The notes under the pieces are model-generated. The model searched no databases. It was not told where the DNA came from and worked only from the letters and a program-made list of their open reading frames with translations. DNA of 19,346 bases from an uncultured bacterium (GTDB lineage Bacteria; Verrucomicrobiota; Lentisphaeria; Victivallales; UBA1829). A program made the translations under genes and the position numbers. This document shows positions 7,910 through 15,300 of this stretch, in pieces (the stretch's first letter is position 1; each line of letters opens with the position of its first letter). Location of the stretch: assembly GCA_900549045.1 (NCBI GenBank), contig URNE01000003.1, positions 1 through 19,346 of the forward strand, given 5' to 3'.

Positions 7910-9079
7910 TTATTCCTTTTTGTAAACGGCGATTGTGATGGGGTTTTCCGCCCGCAGGAATTCCCCCGCCGCAGTGCGTTCCGCCCGGGAGACGTTCATG
8001 GTCAGAAGTTCCGTCCGGAATTCCCGGAGCGCGGCGGCAAGATGCGCGACCGTATCGACCAGTACGGCGGTTGCCACGAGGATTCCGCCGGGTTTCAGTT
8101 TTGCAAACGCCGCCTCCAGTTCCGAGGAGCCGCCGCCGAAAAAGATGCGGTCGGGATCGGGCAGGGCGGGCATGACTTCGGCGATTTTCCCCTCGGTCAG
8201 ATGAATCTTCACGCCGTGCCGTTCCGCATTGACGCGGATGTCTTCCGCGCGTCCGCCGTTCTGCTCCACGGCGAAAACCTGAAGACCTTTTGCGAGTCCG
8301 GCGGCTTCGATTCCGACCGATCCGCTGCCCGCGCCGAGATCCCACATCACGCCGGGAGCCGGACGGAGTTTGGAGAGTACGACCGCGCGGACTTCGGGGT
8401 GGGTGATCATGTTGTTCTGGTGCGCATATTCCGTATCGGGCAGTCCGAGCGGGAGTCCGGGGCGGCGCGGGGCAGGAAGAACCGCCAGAACCGAGAGAGC
8501 GGAAACTTCAAGTCTCCCGAGTTCGGCGAGCGTGCCGCGAATCACGTTCTCATCGGGCGTGCCGAGCGCGCAGCCGATTGCGGCGGGACGGTTCGCCGAG
8601 GCGGGGAAGCGCCGGACCAGTTCCCGAGCAAGATCCGCCGCTGTGCGGCTGCGGTCGCCGTAGACCGCAGCGGTATCCGCGTTCAGAACCCTCCGCCACG
8701 GAAGCGGTTCACTGGAGCCGTGGACGCTGAAGAGCTCCGCTCCATCCCACGGCAGAGCCAGACGGGCGAACAGAAGCTGAAACGCAGTCGGTCCCGGGTG
8801 TATCACGAGCTGTCCCGGCGCGGCAAGTTTCGCGAGCGTTCCGCCGATTCCGAAATAGAGCGGGTCGCCGGAAGCGAGAACGACAATCCGTTCTTTTTCC
8901 GCGCGGCGCACCAGTTCGCGCGCCTGTTCGAGCGTGTGCGCTCCGAAAACAATTTGCTCCGCCTTGAGTCCGGACGGCAGAAGTTCGAGCTGCCGTTTTC
9001 CCCCCGCGATGACATCGGCGGAGCGGAGAAGTTTTTCCTCCGGATGTTCGATGCTCATGACGTGAATCCGTCCGTTCAT
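7910..9079 (-). CDS. cbiET: CbiE-CbiT fusion: cobalt-precorrin-7 C5/C15-methyltransferase and decarboxylase
   Basis: The 389-residue protein combines CbiE (C5 methylation, about residues 1-205) and CbiT (C15 methylation and C12 acetate decarboxylation, about 225-389), as in CobL. CbiE features are ADVIAGGKRQLE from residue 21 and ASGDPLYFGIGG near residues 69-80. CbiT features are NMITHPEVRA followed by the class I SAM motif WDLGAGSGSVGIEA (246-259) and later FFGGGSSELEAAF. Oddly, the N-terminal GxGPG loop of CbiE is missing; the chain starts MNGRIHVMSIEHPEEK. A longer in-frame ORF reaches 9136, but the ATG at 9079 is preferred: it overlaps the cbiD stop as ATGA and has GGGGAG seven bases upstream. 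Confidence 0.93.
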   Translation of the reverse strand: MNGRIHVMSIEHPEEKLLRSADVIAGGKRQLELLPSGLKAEQIVFGAHTLEQARELVRRAEKERIVVLASGDPLYFGIGGTLAKLAAPGQLVIHPGPTAFQLLFARLALPWDGAELFSVHGSSEPLPWRRVLNADTAAVYGDRSRTAADLARELVRRFPASANRPAAIGCALGTPDENVIRGTLAELGRLEVSALSVLAVLPAPRRPGLPLGLPDTEYAHQNNMITHPEVRAVVLSKLRPAPGVMWDLGAGSGSVGIEAAGLAKGLQVFAVEQNGGRAEDIRVNAERHGVKIHLTEGKIAEVMPALPDPDRIFFGGGSSELEAAFAKLKPGGILVATAVLVDTVAHLAAALREFRTELLTMNVSRAERTAAGEFLRAENPITIAVYKKE

Positions 9080-10122
9080 ATCCGTTCTCCCCTGTCGTTG
9101 TAAAGTGCGAGTTCGGCGGAGGCTTTCCCCGCCCACTTCTGCAGATTTTCCAGCGCTCTGATTTTCAGCGCATTTAAAAGTTCCGTGTATTCGGCGTCCG
9201 TAAGGTAAGAGGCCAGTTCGCCCATTGTGTCGTATTCCTCCAGCGGCAGATTGTCGCGGAGCGGAATGCCGAGCGAGCGGATGAGCGCGGGACGCAGTTT
9301 TGTCTTGTGCGCATGAGTGTTCTCGTCACCGCACGCATACTTCAGCAGTTTTCCCGGCATGCAGCCGATGATGATCCGCCGGATTCCCGCCGCCGAAGCC
9401 GCGCGCAGGGAGTGCGCGATGAAATCCGCAATCCGCACGACCTGCATCTTTTCCAGCGCGGGAAAATCGCGGAGAACGGCGGTTTCCGTGCGTCCGCCCG
9501 TGACAACGGCGGCGGTGTCGAATCCGCTTTTTGCAATCGTGCGCATCTGCAGGGCAATGGTTGCCGCATATGCCGCGTTTGAATAAGGCTTGACCACGCC
9601 TCCGCCTCCGAGAATCGAAATGCCGCCCGTCACGCCGAGCGCCGGATTGAGCGTCTTCTCCGCCATGGCGCGTCCCTCGCGGACTGCGACGCGGAGCAGC
9701 CATGTGCCGGCCGCGCCGCAACGGCGCAGATTGTCCATCAGCAGACGGCGCGGTCCCGGGTTGATTGCATGCTTCCCGACCGGAACCGCAAGCCCGGGAC
9801 GCGTGACGAGTCCGACTCCGTCTCCTCCGCGCACAATGACGGTCAGCTCTCCGGCCGTTTCGGTATAATCCTGCGGCAGAACTTCCGAGAGTTCCGCGGG
9901 ACGGAACAGCACTTCAATGTGTGCTCCGTCGGTGGCGTCCGGATCATCGCCGGCGTCTTTCCGGATGACGGCGGAGCCGTCGTCGATCGAATCGACCGGG
10001 ATCGTGAGTTCGGAGCCGTCGGGCGTGACGACCCGCACGGTTCCGCTCCGCCGCAGAAAAACGGCGAGCGCCCCGGCGGTCATCGCCGCTCCTGTGGTGA
10101 ATCCGCTTCGGAGAGAGCTCAT
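9076..10122 (-). CDS. cbiD: Cobalt-precorrin-5B C1-methyltransferase
   Basis: CbiD methylates C1 of cobalt-precorrin-5B after CbiG has opened the lactone. It is specific to the anaerobic pathway and unrelated to the class III methyltransferases around it. The 348-residue protein begins LRSGFTTGAAMTAGALAVF, the typical CbiD N-terminus. It carries NPALGVTGGISILGGGGVVKP and SNAAYAATIALQ in the middle, and GKLLKYACGDENTHAHKTK towards the C-terminus. The ATG overlaps the cbiC stop as ATGA with GGAGG seven bases upstream, and its stop overlaps cbiET in the same way. The product of this step feeds precorrin-6A reductase (CbiJ), whose gene is not visible in the window. Confidence 0.96.
   Translation of the reverse strand: MSSLRSGFTTGAAMTAGALAVFLRRSGTVRVVTPDGSELTIPVDSIDDGSAVIRKDAGDDPDATDGAHIEVLFRPAELSEVLPQDYTETAGELTVIVRGGDGVGLVTRPGLAVPVGKHAINPGPRRLLMDNLRRCGAAGTWLLRVAVREGRAMAEKTLNPALGVTGGISILGGGGVVKPYSNAAYAATIALQMRTIAKSGFDTAAVVTGGRTETAVLRDFPALEKMQVVRIADFIAHSLRAASAAGIRRIIIGCMPGKLLKYACGDENTHAHKTKLRPALIRSLGIPLRDNLPLEEYDTMGELASYLTDAEYTELLNALKIRALENLQKWAGKASAELALYNDRGERI
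9087..9092 (-). promoter_or_regulatory. Shine-Dalgarno sequence fixing the cbiET start
   Basis: The minus strand reads GGGGAG, seven bases before the ATG at 9079 and inside the end of cbiD. It supports this start over the longer in-frame ORF that would overlap cbiD by about 60 bases. Confidence 0.65.
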
Positions 10123-10796
10123 AAGAAATCCTCCATGACGGCGTGGAGCGCGGCTACCGCGAGCGGACTTCCCCCGCGCCGTCCCTCCAGAGTGATGTAC
10201 GGGACGTCGACAAGTTTCAGCAGCTCTTTCGATTCGAGCACATTGACGAATCCGACGGGCATTCCGACGATCAGCGCGGGGCGCGGTCCTCCTTCCACGA
10301 TCATGCGGATCATTCCCGCGAGTGCGAGCGGAGCGTTGCCGCAGAGAAATATCGAGCCGTCGAGTTCATGTTCATGGAGTTTGACCGCCGCGAGCGCGCG
10401 GGTGATGTTTTCGCGTTTCGCCAGCTCCGCGACGTCGGGCGAGGCGACTTCGCAGAGAATGGAATCGCGGGTGTAGCCCGGATGAAAGCGTTTGAGCTTC
10501 GGAACGGAGAGGCCGGCTTTGATCATGTTGGAATCGCTGTAAATCAGTGCGCCGCGCCGGAGCGCCGCGCGTCCCGCCCCGACCGGATCGCCGTGAAAGC
10601 GCAGGTGCGGCAGAATCTCGAAATCCGCGGTTGTGTGGACGAGCCGCCGCGCGATGTGCCATTCGGAGGGCGAAAAACGCGCGCGCTGTTCCGGCGGAAC
10701 TTCGGCTTCGATGCGGCGGAAGCTTTCCGCTTCGATTGCCGCGCCGGGAAAGTCCCAGGTCACAAGGTCAAACAAGGCGTTCTGTTCAGGCGTCAT
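10119..10796 (-). CDS. cbiC: Cobalt-precorrin-8 methylmutase
   Basis: CbiC moves the methyl group from C11 to C12, converting cobalt-precorrin-8 into cobyrinic acid. The 225-residue protein matches the family. It has the substrate-binding/catalytic histidine in RLVHTTADFE (His54 here), YSDSNMIKAGL near residue 86, and the conserved C-terminal half GMPVGFVNVLESKELL followed by PYITLEGRRGGSPLAVAAL. Three bases separate its ATG from the upstream cobD-cbiP stop, and GAGGAG lies seven bases upstream. Its product is the substrate of CbiA, also in this operon. Confidence 0.95.
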   Translation of the reverse strand: MTPEQNALFDLVTWDFPGAAIEAESFRRIEAEVPPEQRARFSPSEWHIARRLVHTTADFEILPHLRFHGDPVGAGRAALRRGALIYSDSNMIKAGLSVPKLKRFHPGYTRDSILCEVASPDVAELAKRENITRALAAVKLHEHELDGSIFLCGNAPLALAGMIRMIVEGGPRPALIVGMPVGFVNVLESKELLKLVDVPYITLEGRRGGSPLAVAALHAVMEDFL

Positions 10797-10799
10797 GAT

Positions 10800-13319
10800 T
10801 CATCTCCTCAGGCCCAGCCGGGCGTAAATGGCGTTCATGTCGACGCGGGAGCGGACGTGCGCGGCGAGAGCGTCGAGTGCGGTTTCAATTTCGTAGTGTG
10901 CGAGCACGCCGAGCTCCGGAAGGCCGAGCGATGCGCGGATGCGGTTCAGAAATGCGCGGCGGTAGACATCGTCGTCGAAAATCCCGTGCAGGTAAGTTGT
11001 GCGGATTCTTCCCGCTCCGAATCCGACGGGGGAGCCGTCTTCGCGGATTTGAGTGATGAGCGCAGAATCGGCGGCGGAGGTCTCTCCATGGTGGATTTCG
11101 TATCCGGAAACCGGAATGTTCCCCTCTCTTGCCACAGTCCGGCGGAGCGTTTTCCCTGCGAGGAGAACCGTGTCGAGCGGAAGCAGCCCGAGACCTTGAA
11201 CGGAGCCTGCGCGCGATTCGATTCCGAGCGGGTCGGCGATTGTCCGTCCCGCAATCTGAAGCCCTCCGCAGATTCCGACATACCACGCTCCGCGGCGGAG
11301 CGCATCGGAAATCCGCGTATCCAGACCTTCCGCGCGCAGTCGGCGGAGGTCTTCCGCGACATTTTTTGAACCGGGCATGATGATGACGTCCGGCGTGCCG
11401 AATTCTTCCGCGCGGAACACTTTGCGGAGCGAAACGTCGGGCTCCTGTTCCAGCGGAGTGAAGTCGGTGAAGTTCGCAATATGTCCGAGTGCTATCAGCG
11501 CAACATCAAGAGTTTTTTCGAGCTTGGGAAGCGGACGCGTCAGCGCAAAGTTGACGGAATCCTCTTCGGGGAGCGCGAGGTCGCGGAGGTAGTCGACTAT
11601 CCCGAGCACAGGTTTGCCGGTGCAGCGCAGAAGATATTCATGCGCGGGGGCAAGGAGCGTGGGATCGCCGCGGAAACGGTTCACGAGAAATCCCGCCAGA
11701 AGCGCGCGCTCCGTCGGTTCGAGCGTCATGTAAGTTCCGAGAAACGATGCGTAAACGCCGCCGCGGTCAATGTCGCCGACAAGCAGGACGGAGGCGTCCG
11801 CGTGCCGTGCCATGTTCATGTTCACGATATCGCCGGATTTGAGGTTGATTTCCCCCGGCGAGCCTGCGCCTTCGAGGACCATGACGTCCGTTTCGGCGGA
11901 AAGTTCGTCATAGGCGCGTGTGACGTCTTTCCAGAGTTCTTTTTTGTGTGCGTAATATTCGCGGACGCGCATGGAACCGATCGGCTTCCCGCGCACAATG
12001 ACCTGACTTCCTGTGTCGCTTGAGGGTTTCAGCAGAACCGGATTCATCCGGACGTCCGGCTCCATGCGGCAGGCTTGCGCCTGAACCGCCTGGGCGCGTC
12101 CCATTTCCCCTCCGTCCGGAGTGACGAACGAGTTCAGCGCCATGTTCTGCGCTTTGAACGGGGCGACGCGGAAGCCGTCCTGCAGCAGAATCCGGCAGAA
12201 CGCCGCCGAGAGCACGCTTTTCCCAGCATTCGAGGATGTTCCCTGGAGCATCAGAGCCGGGCGTTTTTTATGCGTGGAAATTGCGGGTGCGCCGTAAAAG
12301 TCGCGGAGCGCGGAAACAAGCCGTTCATTCTCTTTTTCATTCCGGACGGCGACGCGGAAGAAGGAAGCGGAAAGCCCGTCGTAATTGCCGCAGGAACGGA
12401 TGGCGATTTTATGTTTTTTCAGCAGGAATCCGCGCGGATCGCGTCCGCGCAGAAGCAGATAGCACGCATCCGAATGAAACACGTGCAGACCGGGGATCCG
12501 CGCGAGTTCATGCGCGAGTTTTCCGCGCAGCTCCGCGGTGAGTTCGCGTGAACGTTCCGCGTAATCGGATTCTTCGGCCAGAATTGCTTCCGCGACCGCT
12601 TCCGCCGGAGCGGAGAGCATCCATTCGGGCTGGAATCCGCGCAGTTTTTCCGCGAGCGTTCCGATGCAGCAGCCGAGGCGCAGTCCCGGAATTGCATAGA
12701 ATTTCGTCATGGAGCGCAAAACGGAAAGATTTGGCGGAAGTTCGTGCGCGAGAACGGAAAAATCTTCTCCGGCAAAATCAATGAAAGCTTCGTCAACGAG
12801 AATTTGAGCGTTCGGGTGAGTCTCTGCCAGTTTGCGCAGTTCGGCGGGATCGCGCAAAGCTCCGTCAGGATTGTTCGGTGAACCGAGAATTACAAGATCG
12901 TCCGTTTGGAGCCGTGCGGACAGAGCATCGAAGTCGAGTTCAAAATTTTCATTCAGACGGAACGTCTCGACCGGAACGCCCGCGCGTTCGCAGACGGTCC
13001 GGTATTCGAGATAGGAGGGAACGGCGATCAGCGCGCGTTTCGGTCTCAGCGCAAACGGAATGAGCGCGAGAAGCTGGTTCGAACCGTTGCCGAACAGAAT
13101 CCGTTCCGTTTTCATTCCGAGTTTTTGCGCCAGGCGCGCGGAGAGCTTTTCCGCATACGGAGAGGGGTATTCGTTCAGCTTGTCGAAGGCGCGGTAATAC
13201 GCTTCCGCAACGCATCCGGGCGCACCGAGCGGATTCAGGTTGACGCTGAAATCCAGTATCTCTTCCGGTTCGCACAGAGCTTCGCGAGCTAGAGCTGTCC
13301 GGTCTCCGCCGTGTTTCAT
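10800..13319 (-). CDS. cobD-cbiP: CobD-CbiP fusion: threonine-phosphate decarboxylase and cobyric acid synthase
   Basis: The 839-residue protein is a head-to-tail fusion. Residues 1 to about 345 are a fold-type I PLP enzyme of the CobD/HisC group: LDFSVNLNPLG (22-32), SPNNPDG (147-153), VDEAFIDF (175-182, with the PLP-ring aspartate D176) and the PLP lysine K206 in SMTKFYAIPGLRLG. CobD decarboxylates L-threonine O-3-phosphate to aminopropanol phosphate. From about residue 352 the chain is CbiP/CobQ: LQGTSSNAGKS (358-368), VLEGAGSPGEINL (481-493), GDIDRGGVYAS (515-525), nucleophile Cys684 in GICGGLQIAG and His743 in GYEIHHGET; it amidates the b, d, e and g carboxylates. All key residues of both halves are present. 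HisC-like activity is possible for the first half, but context favours CobD. The ATG overlaps the cbiL stop and has AAGGAG upstream. Confidence 0.94.
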   Translation of the reverse strand: MKHGGDRTALAREALCEPEEILDFSVNLNPLGAPGCVAEAYYRAFDKLNEYPSPYAEKLSARLAQKLGMKTERILFGNGSNQLLALIPFALRPKRALIAVPSYLEYRTVCERAGVPVETFRLNENFELDFDALSARLQTDDLVILGSPNNPDGALRDPAELRKLAETHPNAQILVDEAFIDFAGEDFSVLAHELPPNLSVLRSMTKFYAIPGLRLGCCIGTLAEKLRGFQPEWMLSAPAEAVAEAILAEESDYAERSRELTAELRGKLAHELARIPGLHVFHSDACYLLLRGRDPRGFLLKKHKIAIRSCGNYDGLSASFFRVAVRNEKENERLVSALRDFYGAPAISTHKKRPALMLQGTSSNAGKSVLSAAFCRILLQDGFRVAPFKAQNMALNSFVTPDGGEMGRAQAVQAQACRMEPDVRMNPVLLKPSSDTGSQVIVRGKPIGSMRVREYYAHKKELWKDVTRAYDELSAETDVMVLEGAGSPGEINLKSGDIVNMNMARHADASVLLVGDIDRGGVYASFLGTYMTLEPTERALLAGFLVNRFRGDPTLLAPAHEYLLRCTGKPVLGIVDYLRDLALPEEDSVNFALTRPLPKLEKTLDVALIALGHIANFTDFTPLEQEPDVSLRKVFRAEEFGTPDVIIMPGSKNVAEDLRRLRAEGLDTRISDALRRGAWYVGICGGLQIAGRTIADPLGIESRAGSVQGLGLLPLDTVLLAGKTLRRTVAREGNIPVSGYEIHHGETSAADSALITQIREDGSPVGFGAGRIRTTYLHGIFDDDVYRRAFLNRIRASLGLPELGVLAHYEIETALDALAAHVRSRVDMNAIYARLGLRR

Positions 13320-14032
13320 GATTTTTTCTCCTTCCGGATTATCAGCATGGAAAGATATTCATCCGGCCGTTCCCGGATCGCCGCCGGATCGGATGAGATG
13401 AACTGCTCCTTGAGTCCGATGTTCGAACCGTAAAGAATGTCGCATGATTCCCCCGCAAGGGCGTCGAGATATTCGTTGCGTGAATGATAGGTTTTCAGCA
13501 GAACCGCGGATTCGCCGGATTCGAGCATGCGGTGCAGTTCCGGCGAATCGGGAGGAAGGTGGCTTGGTACGACGCGCAGAACCGTGCTGTCCTCCGCGAG
13601 GGCGGTTCCCGAAGCGGCGGCGAGTGCGCTCCACGAGTTCACGCCCGGAACAATTTCGTATTCGAGTTCCGGCAGAATGCGCCGGAGCGCGCGGAGAAGA
13701 TAGCCGCAAGTGCTGTAGGTCATGGCGTCGCCGATGGTTGCGAATGCGCAGTCGTTTCCCGCACGGAGCTCCGCGGCGATGCGCCGGGCGTGTTCATCAA
13801 TTTTCGCCAGACGGGTCGGAAAATCCTTCGACATGGTGAATTTAAGCTCTTCGCGTCGGGCGGTCACCCCTGGGAGCGCATTGATGATTGCGCCCGAAAC
13901 GCTTCGTTCGCTCTGGCGTGAGGCGACGGTATAGACGACATGTGCCGCGCGGAGGATTTCCGCCGTGCGCAGGGTTACGAGTCCGGGATCGCCGGGCCCG
14001 AGACCGACTCCGTAGAATCTGCCGGTTTTCAT
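13316..14032 (-). CDS. cbiL: Cobalt-factor II C20-methyltransferase
   Basis: CbiL methylates C20 of cobalt-factor II (cobalt-sirohydrochlorin), the first methylation after cobalt insertion. The 238-residue protein is a class III SAM methyltransferase with GVGLGPGDPGLVTLRTAEIL at the N-terminus (8-27), FATIGDAMTYST near residue 96 and YEIVPGVNSWSALAAASGTAL near 124-144, the pattern of the CbiL/CobI branch. The ATG overlaps the cbiK stop as ATGA, and AAAGGA lies upstream. It sits directly after the chelatase gene that makes its substrate. Cobalt-factor specificity, rather than precorrin-2, is inferred from the anaerobic gene set. Confidence 0.95.
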   Translation of the reverse strand: MKTGRFYGVGLGPGDPGLVTLRTAEILRAAHVVYTVASRQSERSVSGAIINALPGVTARREELKFTMSKDFPTRLAKIDEHARRIAAELRAGNDCAFATIGDAMTYSTCGYLLRALRRILPELEYEIVPGVNSWSALAAASGTALAEDSTVLRVVPSHLPPDSPELHRMLESGESAVLLKTYHSRNEYLDALAGESCDILYGSNIGLKEQFISSDPAAIRERPDEYLSMLIIRKEKKS

Positions 14033-15300
14033 TTCAGTTCCTTTGCAAACCAGTCGGCGACTGCGCGGTTTTCGCCGAGTCCCTTGAGAACGGTGCGGAC
14101 GTCGAACCCGTGCGCGGTCAGAATGGAACGCCAGGAATCCGCCTCCTCTCCGGCAAGATCGTTGCGAGCGTGATCGCCCGCGACAATCAGGAAGGGGAGG
14201 AGCCAGACGCGTCCGGGTTTGAGCCTTGCGGCAGTGGATTCAAAATCCGGTTCGCCCTCCACGCACGCCGCATGAAAGTCCGGGTCGATTGCCTCAAGTT
14301 CCGCATTCAGAGCGGTGTACGCGAAATCGGAGCGTCCGTCTCCGTTGCCGTGTCCCATGAACAGAACGGATTCCCCCGGTTTCCGTTCGGCCGGAATGAG
14401 CGCGGGGACGAGTTTCAGAAAATCACGGAGCAGAGACAGGTTTTCGAGCGGCGGGCGGTTCAGGTGAAGTTTCAGTGAGCGTCCGAACGCCGCGGCCGTG
14501 TTGGCGACAAGTTCGTATTCTTCCCCTGCGGCGAGGTAGGCTGCGACGATTTCCGCTTCCGTGAAGCCCTCCGTGACGAGCTGTTTCAGCACGGCGGAGA
14601 GCGACGGCACGGCGTTGTTGAGCTTGCTGCGGATTTTCCGCGACGTGTACGCGCGGAAAACCGGAAGCTCCGTCCGTGCGCGGATGGATTCTTCAAGCGC
14701 GTCGTAAGCCTTCGCCGCCTCGGGATAAGAGGTTCCGAAGACCGAAAGAACCACGGCGCGTTTCGCTTCCGTGCGCGGAGCGTTCGGTTTTGCGTTTGCA
14801 AGTTTTGTCTGTGCGGCGAGAAGAGCGGCGACGGCGTTTGCACAGTCGGCTTCCGAGGGATGTTTCATCGCTTCCATGACCCGTTCTTCGCGCTCGGGAT
14901 TCCAGCCGTGCGGCGAATTCGCGGGAAGCGATTTCATGTGTTTCAGATATGCCTGCGTGTAGCCGCCCTGACAGATGAAGCGTGCGCGGACGACGTCTGT
15001 TTCAAGCAGTCCCTCCGCGCGTCCGAGACATCGGAACGCGTGTTCGGAATCGGGCCATGCGCCGAGCGTCATGAAGAGTGCGACATCTTTGTGATGCGTG
15101 CGCTTCATGAACTCGATCATATCGCCGTCGGGCCAGCCTCGGTAGATTCCGAAACAGAATGCGATCAGATCGAATTTTTCCGGAGACGGCGCTTCGGCGG
15201 CGGTTGCGGAAACGGCGTCCGGAACGGCCGCGGCGAGCGCTTCGGCGATTTTACGGGAGTTGCCGGTTTCCCGGCTGGAATGGACAATCAGCGTTTTCAT
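14029..15300 (-). CDS. cbiK: Flavodoxin-CbiK fusion: anaerobic sirohydrochlorin cobaltochelatase with N-terminal flavodoxin domain
   Basis: Residues 181-423 are CbiK, which inserts Co(II) into sirohydrochlorin. They contain VFGTSYPEA near the start, AAYLAAGEEYE (253-263, with the metal-ligand glutamate at E260 or E261), His317 in FMGHGNGDG and His377 in VAGDHARNDLAGE. Spacing between these residues closely matches the Glu89, His145 and His207 ligands of Salmonella CbiK. Residues 1 to about 165 are a flavodoxin-like domain starting KTLIVHSSRETGNSRKIAEA, with a plausible FMN phosphate loop. Its later part (LGAWPDSEHAF, FICQGGY, EAMKHPSEAD) recalls the short Flavodoxin_3/BilS-type proteins linked to tetrapyrrole chemistry. 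Length is that of both families added. The ATG shares one base with the ATPase stop (TAATG). Chelatase identity is firm; the job of the flavodoxin half is unknown. Confidence 0.92.
   Translation of the reverse strand: MKTLIVHSSRETGNSRKIAEALAAAVPDAVSATAAEAPSPEKFDLIAFCFGIYRGWPDGDMIEFMKRTHHKDVALFMTLGAWPDSEHAFRCLGRAEGLLETDVVRARFICQGGYTQAYLKHMKSLPANSPHGWNPEREERVMEAMKHPSEADCANAVAALLAAQTKLANAKPNAPRTEAKRAVVLSVFGTSYPEAAKAYDALEESIRARTELPVFRAYTSRKIRSKLNNAVPSLSAVLKQLVTEGFTEAEIVAAYLAAGEEYELVANTAAAFGRSLKLHLNRPPLENLSLLRDFLKLVPALIPAERKPGESVLFMGHGNGDGRSDFAYTALNAELEAIDPDFHAACVEGEPDFESTAARLKPGRVWLLPFLIVAGDHARNDLAGEEADSWRSILTAHGFDVRTVLKGLGENRAVADWFAKELK

Noticed and set aside
6248..9103. Very long plus-strand open reading frame (951 codons)
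   Set aside because: It runs antisense across cbiFG and cbiET, which have clear domains and motifs. The translation is arginine-rich and low in family-like features, as expected for a complementary frame in GC-rich DNA.
10800..13319. Frameshift or assembly artefact joining two genes
   Set aside because: The frame is continuous through the junction at about residues 340-355 with no leftover stop, and both domains are complete up to the linker.
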